The position numbers and the translations under genes were made by a program. A stretch of 64,000 nt of DNA, from NCBI GenBank assembly GCA_039822105.1, contig JBCBMW010000003.1, positions 201,448 through 265,447 on the forward strand, in the 5' to 3' direction. This DNA is from Parvularcula sp039822105 (GTDB lineage Bacteria; Pseudomonadota; Alphaproteobacteria; Caulobacterales; Parvularculaceae). Under the pieces are notes generated by a model. That model was not told the DNA's origin. It saw nothing but the letters and a program-made list of their open reading frames with translations, and did no database searches. This document shows, one piece after another, positions 25,930 to 35,313 of this stretch (its first letter is position 1; each line of letters starts with the position of its first letter).

Positions 25930-28900
25930 ATGCGCTTGTCTTCTGTCCTTACTGCGTTCATCGCCGCCGTTTCTCTTGGCACCCCAACTGCCCATGCGGC
26001 CGGGATCATGGAGGACTTCCACTATGTGGCGCCGCCAAGTCCTGACGAGGGGCACACGACTGTCGGAAGCTTCGATTTTGCCACCGGCAGGCCAGTGATC
26101 GCCGATGTCCTTCTCTCCATAGGCGATCCATCTGCAGGCGGATTGGTATGGGCTCCGCGTACGGACACTCAAGCTTGGCGGCCGGACAATTTCACGGGCT
26201 CGGTGAATCACGACGGGCTTGGAAGCACCATTGTGGCGGACGTTATGGGAGAGCGTTACGAATTCCTTTGGAGCACCAACGGCTTCGATGCGCGGGGAAG
26301 GCACGGCGCAACCCTTCAGCTGATCAACAGCGACACCATTTTCGAGTTGATAACGCCGAACGGCACCGTTGTGACATTCGACACAGCGCTGAGCGGCACC
26401 TTGGCTATCGAGGCCGACGCCATGATCACGGAGGTTGCTTCTCCCGATGGCTCCAAGCTGTCATGGCACTACACATCGCGAACACTGTGCGAGACAGGAA
26501 CGGGCCAAGGTTGCACGAATCAAGTTGACGTACACCGCATGTCTTCGGTGGTCAGCAACCATGGCTACATGATCAAGTACGCCTACGAAAACGACCTTCA
26601 GAACTACGCGACGCTGAATGAAGCCCACCTCCAGTTCGACAGAGTGGGCCTCTTCAACCTCGCCTACCACCACTGCAGCCCGACTGCGCTGAGCTGTACG
26701 TTCACGAATGATCAGCCGCATGTGGCTTTCAGCTGGAGCGCCAATTCGGTCTCGATCACGGACCTGAAAGGCGGTGTGCGCCGGTACGACTACGATACAG
26801 ACGGAAGGATCACATCCGTCCGCCTACCCGGTTCCGGCATTCCAGTTGTTTCCTACGCGTACAATTCAGATGGGAAGGTGTCGACGGTCACTCGAGGCGC
26901 AGGCGTCTGGACCTACGCTTACTCAAGCACGGGGTTTATAGAAACGCGAATCACCGACCCTTCTGGAGGGACCGAGCGCTTCCAGTTTTCAGAGGGACGC
27001 CTCCGGCATCACTATGATGCTGACAACAATCATACGATGTACACATACAAGACGGGCTCGAACCTGTTGGGATATGTCCGGTATCCCGAAGGGAACGGTG
27101 AGAGCTACGAGTACGACGATCGCGCAAACATTGTCGAAGCCCAGGTACATTCAAAGATCGGTGGCCAGCCCCGTATCACCACGACCTATACTTACCCAAC
27201 CAACTGTACGCACAATCGGCGGATCTGCAACAAACCGACTTATGTGATTGATCCATCGGGCGGACGGACGGATTATAGCTACAACACATCCACGGGCATG
27301 GTGACCTCGGTCCAAAGTCCAAATACCTCCTTTGGGCGCCCTACCGTTCATTTCGACTACACCACCACGCAGGCTCGTTACTTCAACAGCTCCGGCCAGA
27401 TGGCAACTGGCGGCTCGCTCACCAAACTGCTCCGGCAAAGAAGCTGTGCGACGTCAGCGACGTGCGCAAATTCCGCAAACGAACAGGTATCAGAGTTTAC
27501 CTATGAGAGCTCAGGCGCGGCCAACAACGCCCTTGTCGTCGCCACTGTGGCGCGTGCTGGCGACAGCTCGGTTCTGTCTCGCACCGATGTCACCTATGAT
27601 ACGACCGGGAACGTTCTTACAGTCGACGGACCGCTCACCGGCACTGCCGACACGACCTATTTTGAATATGACATCCTCCGCCGACAGACAGGCATTGTCG
27701 GCCCCGACCCTGACGGCAGCGGGCCGCAAGCACGACCAGCGCAACACAACACCTATGCTGGCCAAGGTTGGGTGACCCAAACCAAGGTCGGTACCACGAC
27801 CAGCCTCTCCGCGGCGGGCATGTCGGCTCTTCAGATTCAGTCCTACACGCGCGATAACCTGGGCCGCGTGACGGCGGTACGCAGCCTCGGCTCCAATTCC
27901 TTGGCCTATCAGATCTTGGAGACGTCTTATGACAACGAGGGCCGGGTCACGTGCCAAGCCCTCCGCATGACCCTTGGCACCGTCACCGGCAATGCCTGCG
28001 CGGGATCGACTAGCGGCGTCTTCGGTCCAGACAGGATTACGCGCTACACCTATGACAATGTGGACCGACTGATGCGGACGACGCATGGCAGCGGCATCAC
28101 GGAGCATCGGTACGACTTCGCGTATAACAGCAACGGCAAGATCACAGCGTTCACCGACGCCCGCGGCCAAACCACCAACTACAGCTACAACGACTTCGAT
28201 CTGCAATCTCAAATTCAGTACCCCGACGGGCGAAATGAGACTTACGTCTACAGCACCGTCGATCTGCGGCTCTCGAGCTACACCAACCGCGACAATCAGA
28301 ACTTCAGCTTCACCTATGACAGCCTCGGCCGCATGATCGCGCTCGACGCGCCGGGGTCCGCTCTGGACGAGACACGCAGCTATGACTTGCTTAGTCGGCT
28401 GACATCCGTGAGCCGTGGCGGCGCCACCGAATCGTTTGGCTTCGATGCGTTGAACCGGCAGGTATCGGCGGCCGGACCCTTCGGTACGCTGAGCTATCAA
28501 CACGATACTGCGGGCCGTCGGACGCGGATGACGTGGCCGGACGGCAACCACGTGGGATATGAGTACAATACCGGCGGTCAGATGACAGCGATCAAGGAAA
28601 ATGGCGCCACCTCTCTGGTGACCTATGCCTACGACTCGCAAGGCAGGCTCACAACGGTTGGTCGCGGCAACACCACTTCGACGCATTATGAGTGGGACCA
28701 GCAGCAACGGCTGTCCGCATACCGCCACGACCTCCACGGCACTGCCAACGATCAGCGTGTGGAGCTTGACTACAACCCGGCCGGTCAAATCACCCAGCGG
28801 AGCAACAACAACAGCAACTGGGAGTCATCCCTCGCCCCCCTCGCCCGCGACATCACCCACAACAGCGTGAACCAGATCAACACGTTCAAAGTGGCTGGCG

Positions 28901-30189
28901 GCAGCACGCGGAACTTCACCTATGACTTCAATGGCAACCTGACGCATGATGGAACGCGCGGGTACATCTATGATGACGCCAACCGCCTCACCGGCGTCGG
29001 CAGCAATTTTGACCTGGAATACGACGCCCTCGGGCGTCTTTCGAAGACGACGCATGGCAGCAGCGAGACGCGCTACCTCTATGACGGCAACCGGCTGGTC
29101 GCTGAATACAACGCATCAGGAACACTGCTCCGTCGCTATGTTCACGGAGTGCGCGCCAACGCGCCAGAGGTCTGGTACGAAGGATCATCGCTCTCGACCA
29201 AGCTGTGGTCACATCTTGACGAGCGAGGCTCTGTCACGGCGGTGACCGGCCCCGGTGGCGGCATCAACGCCTATGATGAGTACGGACGGCCAGATCCTGG
29301 CAATGTGGGCCATTTCGGCTACACGGGGCATATGACCCTGCCCGAGGTCGGCCTCCTCTATGCCCGGGCAAGGATCTACAACCCAGAGATCGCCCGCTTT
29401 ATGCAAATGGATCCCATCGGCTATAACGCTGGGCCCAACCTCTACGCTTATGTCAACGGCGACCCCATCAACCTGGTCGACCCAAGCGGGCTCAAGTCCG
29501 AAAGGGCGAAGTGCCATGGCCTATCGTCTTGCACAGGAAACGGCAACGGCAAGAGCGACACTCAGATGAGCATCGACCAGTGGGAACAAACCTACGGCGT
29601 GGGTGCTGTTGGTCGCTCAAACGCAGGGCCTTGGAACCCTGGCGGTCCGCTGGGCGCGTTATCAACACCAGGAGTGGTGTCGGCGTCAGGCAACGCAGGC
29701 GGATCTAACGGTAGCGACGGTGGCGACGCGGGTCAGGATAGCCCCGGCGGCGAAGAGGACTCAGACAACGACGGCGATCAGTGCAGCGATGTTGGCCAAT
29801 ATATTGGATCAGGAATTGCCTATATAGCCTGGGGTGTCCAAACTGGTGCGGTTATAGTGGCAGGCGCGTCGGTAGCCGTATCGGCTGTTGTCCCCCCTGT
29901 AGCACCTGCCGCAGCTGTATTGGGTGGTGGGGCAGTGGTCGTTGGTGGCATTGCAGGAGGAGTAGCCGTAGGTGGAGTGCTCATAGAAGAAACTACGAAC
30001 GGCGTTCCGGGAGTAAGCTTGGGCCGCGTTGGCGGCGCCGCTTTTGGGGCGTTCGGTGGGCCGGGTTTAAGAGCTGCTGGTCGTATTGTTGGAAGAACAA
30101 GCCGGGCTGGTGGCGCACTGAGAGCAGCGGGTAACACAAACGACTTGATTGGTATTTTATCGCCCCCTCCGCCGCACGGTTGTAGCTAA
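25930..30189 (+). CDS. Secreted RHS-repeat protein with variable C-terminal tip (polymorphic toxin candidate)
   Basis: The 1419-residue protein has a Sec signal peptide (ending AHAAG), an N-terminal domain to about residue 280, then many YD repeats (e.g. YDYDTDGRITSV, YDSLGRMIAL) forming the RHS shell. The RHS core ends at residue about 1186 with LYARARIYNPEIARF and NLVDPSGL, the site where C-terminal toxins normally begin. The 233-residue tip is first Gly/Asp/Ser rich and then hydrophobic and glycine-rich (VAVSAVVPPVAPAAAVLGGG, GGIAGGVAVGGVLIEE), resembling membrane-acting tips, with no nuclease motif visible. From about 29770 the base composition shifts to AT, suggesting that the tip was exchanged. 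Small AT-rich genes follow. Confidence 0.9.
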   Translation: MRLSSVLTAFIAAVSLGTPTAHAAGIMEDFHYVAPPSPDEGHTTVGSFDFATGRPVIADVLLSIGDPSAGGLVWAPRTDTQAWRPDNFTGSVNHDGLGSTIVADVMGERYEFLWSTNGFDARGRHGATLQLINSDTIFELITPNGTVVTFDTALSGTLAIEADAMITEVASPDGSKLSWHYTSRTLCETGTGQGCTNQVDVHRMSSVVSNHGYMIKYAYENDLQNYATLNEAHLQFDRVGLFNLAYHHCSPTALSCTFTNDQPHVAFSWSANSVSITDLKGGVRRYDYDTDGRITSVRLPGSGIPVVSYAYNSDGKVSTVTRGAGVWTYAYSSTGFIETRITDPSGGTERFQFSEGRLRHHYDADNNHTMYTYKTGSNLLGYVRYPEGNGESYEYDDRANIVEAQVHSKIGGQPRITTTYTYPTNCTHNRRICNKPTYVIDPSGGRTDYSYNTSTGMVTSVQSPNTSFGRPTVHFDYTTTQARYFNSSGQMATGGSLTKLLRQRSCATSATCANSANEQVSEFTYESSGAANNALVVATVARAGDSSVLSRTDVTYDTTGNVLTVDGPLTGTADTTYFEYDILRRQTGIVGPDPDGSGPQARPAQHNTYAGQGWVTQTKVGTTTSLSAAGMSALQIQSYTRDNLGRVTAVRSLGSNSLAYQILETSYDNEGRVTCQALRMTLGTVTGNACAGSTSGVFGPDRITRYTYDNVDRLMRTTHGSGITEHRYDFAYNSNGKITAFTDARGQTTNYSYNDFDLQSQIQYPDGRNETYVYSTVDLRLSSYTNRDNQNFSFTYDSLGRMIALDAPGSALDETRSYDLLSRLTSVSRGGATESFGFDALNRQVSAAGPFGTLSYQHDTAGRRTRMTWPDGNHVGYEYNTGGQMTAIKENGATSLVTYAYDSQGRLTTVGRGNTTSTHYEWDQQQRLSAYRHDLHGTANDQRVELDYNPAGQITQRSNNNSNWESSLAPLARDITHNSVNQINTFKVAGGSTRNFTYDFNGNLTHDGTRGYIYDDANRLTGVGSNFDLEYDALGRLSKTTHGSSETRYLYDGNRLVAEYNASGTLLRRYVHGVRANAPEVWYEGSSLSTKLWSHLDERGSVTAVTGPGGGINAYDEYGRPDPGNVGHFGYTGHMTLPEVGLLYARARIYNPEIARFMQMDPIGYNAGPNLYAYVNGDPINLVDPSGLKSERAKCHGLSSCTGNGNGKSDTQMSIDQWEQTYGVGAVGRSNAGPWNPGGPLGALSTPGVVSASGNAGGSNGSDGGDAGQDSPGGEEDSDNDGDQCSDVGQYIGSGIAYIAWGVQTGAVIVAGASVAVSAVVPPVAPAAAVLGGGAVVVGGIAGGVAVGGVLIEETTNGVPGVSLGRVGGAAFGAFGGPGLRAAGRIVGRTSRAGGALRAAGNTNDLIGILSPPPPHGCS

Positions 30190-30201
30190 AGGATTTTAAC
30201 A

Positions 30202-30519
30202 GTGTTGAAGTTTTCGTTGCTTTTTACAATCCTCTATCTCGCGACAAGTGTAGTGCTGTTTGAGTTTGAGGATGCCTTATCGGAAAAAATGTTGGCAGCA
30301 GCGAGCATTTTCGTAGCAGTTTCTTTTTTTTCCGCTGGCGCTTCATTCACTTTACATTTTTATTGGCCGCGTCGGCAGCGATATGATCCAAACATATCGT
30401 CAGCAACAGATGTGATCATGTCTATGCTCCGCGCTCTTTTCATCGCCGTTCCAGCCATATTGCTATATCTCGTACTAGTACTACCTATCGTTTGGGTGAT
30501 ATTCTCCGCATACACATAA
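30202..30519 (+). CDS. Small membrane protein after the RHS tip, candidate immunity protein
   Basis: The 105-residue protein starts at GTG 30202, 12 bases after the RHS stop, with AAAGGA upstream. It has three hydrophobic helices: the N-terminal FSLLFTILYLATSVVLF, AAASIFVAVSFFSAGASFTLHF and the C-terminal AVPAILLYLVLVLPIVWVIF. Base composition is AT-rich like the RHS tip. A tiny multi-pass protein immediately behind a hydrophobic RHS tip fits the role of an immunity protein against a membrane-acting toxin. No family was recognised, so this is inference from position. Confidence 0.65.
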   Translation: MLKFSLLFTILYLATSVVLFEFEDALSEKMLAAASIFVAVSFFSAGASFTLHFYWPRRQRYDPNISSATDVIMSMLRALFIAVPAILLYLVLVLPIVWVIFSAYT

Positions 30520-30801
30520 AATGTCTTTGAATTCTGTTGTAGAGCAGTAGTCTTGGTCGCGACGACAAAGTTCAAGGCGATGGGACAAGCGGCATAAGTG
30601 GGCTTCTTCATCGCAAGCGCCCAATTAGCGAGACATCCTCATTTTGGCACGGGTTGGGCCGGCTACTCTGCAGATTAATACGCGGCTTGATCTCTGATCG
30701 GATGGGTGATTCACACCATTCTGTCGTCCGGCAAATGAGTTACCTCTGGCGGGCCGAAGCTCGAATATAGCAAAATCTCAACTTTTTGTGGAAACGCCGA
30801 A

Positions 30802-31176
30802 ATGGATAAATCGGACGTGCGGGGACTGAGAATGTCACACTACTTCAGGGTTACATGTAAAAATGAGCCAATGGACGTGCCCTCCGACATATTTTACGAA
30901 GTGATTGGAAACAAAGTTATAAAGCTAATTGAAATTGATAGAGATGGCAGGCACTATTGGAACTCTTTGGACAGTTATAGTAGCCAACTCGACATACCTG
31001 GCCGTGACAGCCTCGTTGAATGGAAGTTCGACTACTTGAAACTCAAAGAGAGTTCTGATGGTAAAGAGCTTTGGCAAGAGATTCAGAGCGAAGAATTTTT
31101 TTCTTGGTATGAGCAGGCAAAAAAAATTGGCCATCGCCGTTGGGAGAAAGGGGTCGGCGTTTACATCGTGGAATAA
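30802..31176 (+). CDS. Small soluble protein, possible immunity protein (DUF6881-like)
   Basis: The 124-residue product (ATG 30802; ATG 30832 gives MSHYFRVTCKNEP and is also possible) is soluble and AT-rich in codon use. FRVTCKNEPMDVPSDIFYEV followed by LIEIDRDGRHYW resembles the DUF6881 pattern of a W/C-strand, YsE and RKVE-x-x-x-DG, a family often found near toxins, and the C-terminal EIQSEEFFSWYEQA also fits. The similarity is from memory of the family pattern and is weak. It lies 280 bases after the small membrane protein, in the low-GC stretch behind the RHS gene. Confidence 0.55.
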   Translation: MDKSDVRGLRMSHYFRVTCKNEPMDVPSDIFYEVIGNKVIKLIEIDRDGRHYWNSLDSYSSQLDIPGRDSLVEWKFDYLKLKESSDGKELWQEIQSEEFFSWYEQAKKIGHRRWEKGVGVYIVE

Positions 31177-31475
31177 ATGAAGAAGTCTATTTCTACTTGC
31201 CAACTTGGATGTCGATCAATTGCATACCCAGCGATTGTTAAACGTCCACCATTTGCTCTAGTTTTTGGATTTACGCCTCAGCTGTCCGCCACAATCGTTT
31301 TAACCGCCCGCAGGAAGTTGTAGATCGGTGCGTCCACGGAACATCGACACTGCTCAGCGCACTTTAAACGAGCCCAATCACGGGCGAGTCCGTAGCAAGC
31401 CTTGGATGACCAGCCCGATGCAACGCGCCCGAATATGGCGCACCCGTGTCGAGACGCTCAACAACTGGACAAACC
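31177..31475. other. Gap without a supported gene in the RHS downstream region
   Basis: No open frame here has a ribosome binding site or family features. Composition returns gradually from AT-rich (left) to the genome's usual GC (right), so the boundary of the imported-looking RHS-tip segment probably lies between 31180 and 31330. I saw no repeats marking the junction. Confidence 0.4.
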
Positions 31476-31886
31476 ATGCGAATTATCATTCTAGTCCTGC
31501 TACCCTTTCTGGCAACGTGTGCAGAGAAGTCAGCACTCTCTGTTGAAAGTGATGTGTTTGACGATGAACACTGCATCGCGGTTGTCCGAGGAGAGGCGTG
31601 GAATTTCTTGGGCAGCGATAGTTCGGCCTATCTTTGGGTGGGCTGCAGCTACAAGGCGCCGCACCAGTCAACGAGAGCCATGTTCAAGGTCGGCCGATTT
31701 GAGGGTGAGGGTCGTACGGAGCTGTCTGTTGAAGAGAACGATGGCGTCTACTCCGTCTCGGTATGCCCGACAGATTTCGTTGTCGGCCAAGACATCAGAA
31801 GACTGAACGAATTTATTGAGAACGTCTCGGGCGCCTTTGATCAGCAGTACATCTTCACCCTGAAAGAAGACAACGACTTGTGTTGA
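31476..31886 (+). CDS. Small lipoprotein of unknown function
   Basis: The 136-residue product from ATG 31476 begins MRIIILVLLPFLATCAEKS, a lipoprotein signal with lipobox L-A-T-C, so Cys15 would be acylated. The mature part has several cysteines (DEHCIAV, WVGCSYK, VSVCPTD and a terminal C) and short beta-rich segments; no family is recognised. It is the last small gene between the RHS locus and the cobalamin genes and could belong to either side or stand alone. Confidence 0.6.
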   Translation: MRIIILVLLPFLATCAEKSALSVESDVFDDEHCIAVVRGEAWNFLGSDSSAYLWVGCSYKAPHQSTRAMFKVGRFEGEGRTELSVEENDGVYSVSVCPTDFVVGQDIRRLNEFIENVSGAFDQQYIFTLKEDNDLC

Positions 31887-32002
31887 GCCCGTGCATCACC
31901 GGGTGGGGATGTTGGTCGCTGCGTGGTATCGCTCGTGCCGCGGGATGACGGGAGGCGGCGCTTGCTCTACATGCACGTGCGCGACTTAACCGATGACACA
32001 GC

Positions 32003-33025
32003 ATGCAAAGCCCGAGCAACGATACGTCCGACTTTGAAACTGCCCTGCGGCAGGCGATCGATGGGAAGACGAAGCCTGTGGGCGCGCTGGGTCAGATCGA
32101 GACGCTCGCGGCGCGGATCGCTCGTGTTCAGGGCTCGCTCACGCCAAAGGCTGAAACCGCGACACTGACCATTTTTGCCGCGGACCACGGCATCGCGTCG
32201 GCGGGGGTATCCGCCTACCCGCAGCACGTCACGCGCCAGATGGTTGTGAACTTCCTTGCTGGCGGCGCAGCAGCGAATGTCTTTGCACGGTCGATAGGCG
32301 CCAAGGTCTCGGTGGTCGACGCCGGTGTCGCTGGCGAACCGTTTGATGAGCCAGGCCTGGTCGACCGGCGCATGGGGCCAGGAACCTCGAACGCTATCGA
32401 CGGTCCGGCGATGACAGCAGCCCAGTGCGACGCCGCATTGTCAGCAGGCGAAGAGATCGGGGCAGCGATCCCCTCGGACATCGCATGCTTTGGTGAAATG
32501 GGCATCGGCAACACCTCGTCCGCCAGTCTCCTTGCAGCAAAGCGCCTAGGAAGAGCGGTCAGCGACCTGGTCGGACGGGGCACCGGCGTTGACGATGACG
32601 CGCTGGCGCGGAAAACGGCGCTTCTGGAGCAAGCAGCATCGCGAACACCGACCTCGCTTGAACCTCGTATGACGCTTACGGAGTATGGAGGCTTTGAAAT
32701 CGCCATGATGGCGGGAGCGATGATTGGTGCCGCGCGGACCAGACGCATCGTGATCGTTGACGGCTTCATCGCGAGCGTGGCCGCTCTTTATGCGAAGGAT
32801 CTTGTCCCCGGTACCGAGCAATCCTTCGTGTTTGCGCATAAATCCGCAGAAGCGGGGCATGTCAGCGTGCTGCATGCGCTTGACGCTAAGCCGCTCTTGG
32901 ACCTCGACATGCGCCTAGGTGAAGGCACCGGCGCACTCCTGGCTGTACCGCTTGTGAGAGCAGCCGCTGCGATGCTTCGTGAGATGGCGAGCTTTGAAAG
33001 CGCCAGTGTCAGCGGCCCGGCATGA
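32003..33025 (+). CDS. cobT: Nicotinate-nucleotide--dimethylbenzimidazole phosphoribosyltransferase CobT
   Basis: This 340-residue enzyme makes alpha-ribazole phosphate, the lower ligand precursor of B12, from dimethylbenzimidazole and nicotinate mononucleotide. The N-terminal KTKPVGALGQIE, FAADHGIASAGVSAYP, GGAAANVFA and the C-terminal GEGTGALLAVPL with the catalytic Glu are all characteristic. The length is typical (about 340-350). It starts a tight operon; its stop overlaps the cobS ATG by four bases. No clear Shine-Dalgarno precedes ATG 32003, but upstream sequence shows no better start. Confidence 0.95.
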   Translation: MQSPSNDTSDFETALRQAIDGKTKPVGALGQIETLAARIARVQGSLTPKAETATLTIFAADHGIASAGVSAYPQHVTRQMVVNFLAGGAAANVFARSIGAKVSVVDAGVAGEPFDEPGLVDRRMGPGTSNAIDGPAMTAAQCDAALSAGEEIGAAIPSDIACFGEMGIGNTSSASLLAAKRLGRAVSDLVGRGTGVDDDALARKTALLEQAASRTPTSLEPRMTLTEYGGFEIAMMAGAMIGAARTRRIVIVDGFIASVAALYAKDLVPGTEQSFVFAHKSAEAGHVSVLHALDAKPLLDLDMRLGEGTGALLAVPLVRAAAAMLREMASFESASVSGPA

Positions 33026-33780
33026 AGGACGAAGCCGCCTGTTTTCTTCTCGCGCTCCAGTTTCTCACGCGCATTCCAACGCCAACGGATAATATCTATA
33101 CCGAGAGACGGATGGCACGTTCACTGCGCTACTATCCTCTCGTTGGCCTATTGATCGGCTTGATATCAGCGGCAGTGTTGGCAGGAGCCGCGTTCATACT
33201 CCCCTACTCCGTCGCCATTGTGCTGGCGGTGGCTGCCGGGCTGCTCGTCACGGGCGGGTTTCACGAAGACGGTCTTGCCGATACGTTTGATGGGATCGGT
33301 GGCGGCCTGACCCGTGAAAAAGCGCTCCTCATCATGAAGGATTCACGGCTTGGGACTTACGGCACGTTGGCCCTGGTGATCGTCATAGCTCTGAAAGTTT
33401 CCGCGCTGTTGAGTCTGCCTGTGGGTATAGCGGCTTCGGCGTTGGTCATGGCGCACGGCCTGTCGCGGCTCTCCAGTGTCCTGGTGATCGCCACGAGCAC
33501 GTATGTGAGAGATGACGGAACGGGCAAGCCGGTAGCAGAAGGCGCAAGCCGCGGGAGCTTGTTCGTGGCCTCGTTAACGGGAGCGCTTGCCGTCGCAGGA
33601 TGGGCCGCCGTTCTCCCCGCAACGCCTCTTCTTTATGGCCTCACAGGTGTCGTCATCGGCCATGTGGCCATGCGCGGGTTTTTCGAACGCAAGCTGGGCG
33701 GCTATACCGGCGACACGCTCGGCGCTGTCCAACAGGCGAGCGAGATCGGTTTTTACCTGGGGGTGGCCGCATGGCTCTAG
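33022..33780 (+). CDS. cobS: Adenosylcobinamide-GDP ribazoletransferase CobS
   Basis: This 252-residue membrane enzyme joins adenosylcobinamide-GDP with alpha-ribazole (phosphate), the last step of B12 assembly. It shows the N-terminal ALQFLTRIP, RSLRYYPLVGLLIG, then GGFHEDGLADTFDG with the conserved acidic residues, KDSRLGTYG, and several membrane helices. The start overlaps the cobT stop (ATGA), and the stop overlaps the cobC start, so translation is coupled on both sides. Confidence 0.95.
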   Translation: MKDEAACFLLALQFLTRIPTPTDNIYTERRMARSLRYYPLVGLLIGLISAAVLAGAAFILPYSVAIVLAVAAGLLVTGGFHEDGLADTFDGIGGGLTREKALLIMKDSRLGTYGTLALVIVIALKVSALLSLPVGIAASALVMAHGLSRLSSVLVIATSTYVRDDGTGKPVAEGASRGSLFVASLTGALAVAGWAAVLPATPLLYGLTGVVIGHVAMRGFFERKLGGYTGDTLGAVQQASEIGFYLGVAAWL

Positions 33781-34307
33781 TCCTTGTCAGACACACAACG
33801 CCGCAAGTGCCAGAAGGCACATGCTACGGACGAACGGATCTCGACGTGGCATCGAGCTTTGACAGTGAGGCCGCCGCCGTTGCTGGCGCCCTGCCGTCTT
33901 TCGTCCGCATCGTGACGAGCCCTCTTCAGCGATGCCGTAAGCTCGCAGACTATCTGAGTGGTGTCTCCGGTGCACCCCTCACCCCCGATCCGCGGCTTGC
34001 TGAGATGGATTTTGGCACGTGGGAGGGCCTCCTTTGGAGTGACATTCCTCGTCCAGAGCTCGACCAATGGGCCGGTGACTTCCTTCATGCCTGTCCCCAT
34101 GGCGGGGAGAGCGTCGCTATGCTCCGCCACAGGACCAAAGCGGCCCTTCGGGATCTTGAAGCGTTGGAGGAGACCACGCTGGTCGTCACCCATTCGGGCG
34201 TCATCAAGGCCCTGCTCAGCACCGGTGACGGCGCGCAAGACTTCTCCACCAATGTCGGCTTCGGCGGCTTTGTCGAACTCCCTATGAACGAAGGACTTGA
34301 AGGATGA
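33771..34307 (+). CDS. cobC: Histidine phosphatase, probable alpha-ribazole phosphatase CobC
   Basis: The 178-residue protein is a histidine phosphatase: LVRHTTP carries the phospho-accepting His, TSPLQRC and DFGTWEGLLW are typical, and VTHSG holds the second His. CYGRTDLDV is characteristic of the CobC branch, which removes phosphate from alpha-ribazole-5'-phosphate or adenosylcobalamin phosphate. ATG 33771 overlaps the end of cobS by ten bases; the longer frame upstream lies inside cobS. Its context between cobS and cobO strongly supports the B12 role. Confidence 0.92.
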   Translation: MALVLVRHTTPQVPEGTCYGRTDLDVASSFDSEAAAVAGALPSFVRIVTSPLQRCRKLADYLSGVSGAPLTPDPRLAEMDFGTWEGLLWSDIPRPELDQWAGDFLHACPHGGESVAMLRHRTKAALRDLEALEETTLVVTHSGVIKALLSTGDGAQDFSTNVGFGGFVELPMNEGLEG

Positions 34308-34906
34308 GCGACGCGGGCAGCCATAAAGAGAACATGCAAAAGCTGCAGGCGGAGCAAACGCGCAAGGTCTCAGAGGCGAGAGATCCCGGGCGTGGCCTTG
34401 TCCTCGTCCATACGGGGGACGGCAAAGGCAAATCGAGTTCGGCCTTCGGCGTGATCATCCGTGCCCTGGGCTGGGGCCACAAGGTCGGGGTCATCCAGTT
34501 CATCAAAGGCACATGGATCACCGGCGAGCGGCAGTTCTTCCAAAAGCTCGAGGACCAAGTTGATTGGTACACGATGGGCCAAGGCTTCACCTGGGATACG
34601 CAGGACAAGGACAAAGATCGCGAGGCAGCGGAGGCCGCCTTCACCGAGGCCCGCCGCATGATGGAAAGCGGCGACTACGATCTTATCGTGCTCGATGAGA
34701 TCAACATCGCGATGCGCTACGACTACCTGGAGACCGAAGCCGTGCTGGACGGCCTGAAGGCACGGTCAGACCGCACAAGCGTCGTCCTTACAGGTCGCGA
34801 TGCCAAGGACGAGCTGTGCACCTATGCCGATCTCATCAGTGAGATGCGCGAGGTCAAACACCCCTTCAAAAGCGGGATCAAAGCCCAGCGCGGCATTGAT
34901 TTTTGA
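34304..34906 (+). CDS. cobO: Cob(I)yrinic acid a,c-diamide adenosyltransferase CobO/BtuR
   Basis: This 200-residue cytoplasmic enzyme transfers the adenosyl group of ATP to cob(I)alamin-type corrinoids. The P-loop is GDGKGKSSSAFG, followed by ALGWGHKVGVIQFIKG and LIVLDEINIAMRYDYL, all diagnostic of the CobA/CobO/BtuR family. The N-terminal HKENMQKLQAEQTRK helix is also usual. The start overlaps the cobC stop by four bases. It ends the first cob operon, 70 bases before a cobalamin riboswitch that controls the next one. Confidence 0.96.
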   Translation: MSDAGSHKENMQKLQAEQTRKVSEARDPGRGLVLVHTGDGKGKSSSAFGVIIRALGWGHKVGVIQFIKGTWITGERQFFQKLEDQVDWYTMGQGFTWDTQDKDKDREAAEAAFTEARRMMESGDYDLIVLDEINIAMRYDYLETEAVLDGLKARSDRTSVVLTGRDAKDELCTYADLISEMREVKHPFKSGIKAQRGIDF

Positions 34907-34970
34907 CGGTGGTAGGCTGGCTCGGTTCTGGGCCAAGCGTTTGACAACCTGACGTATCTGCACCATGACC

Positions 34971-35150
34971 AGCGCAGATGGTGCCCCCTAACAAGGGCTA
35001 AGAGGGAACCCGGTGCAAATCCGGGACTGTACCCGCAACTGTAAGCCAGGAGCCCAAGGCCAATCAAGCCACTGGAGCCAAGCCGCAAGGCAAAGCACTG
35101 GGAAGGCGGCCGCGAGCGATGATCGGCGAGTCAGGAGACCTGCCATCGCG
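34971..35150 (+). ncRNA. Cobalamin riboswitch upstream of btuB
   Basis: The region has the conserved blocks of the AdoCbl riboswitch in order: GGTGCAAATCCGGGAC (from 35012), CCGCAACTGTAAGCC (from 35033), the B12 box GCCACTGG (35068-35075), GGGAAGGCGGC (about 35100) and GTCAGGAGACCTGCC (35130-35145). GATGG (34977) pairs with CCATC (35143) to close P1. A TTGACA at 34941-34946 could be the -35 of its promoter. No T-run follows; the expression platform to the btuB start (35151-35313) more likely works on translation. High B12 should shut off btuB and the genes behind it. Confidence 0.96.
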
Positions 35151-35313
35151 TCGTTCGTCCGGAGGCCGGGAAGAGTCTCAGCGGGCGGGAAGGCAAACGC
35201 CTCTCCTGTGCAGCGACATCCATAGGGTCGGCCCGTGCGAATGGCTTCGTGCGACCTTCATTGTCGTTGCAACACGCGCTTCGCATTCGGGCGGCGGGCG
35301 CAAGGAATGAGTT

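Noticed and set aside
31887..32002. A second cobalamin riboswitch before cobT
   Set aside because: None of the conserved blocks (GGTGCAAATCC, CCGCAACTG, GCCACTG, AGGAGACCTGCC) is present in this short gap.
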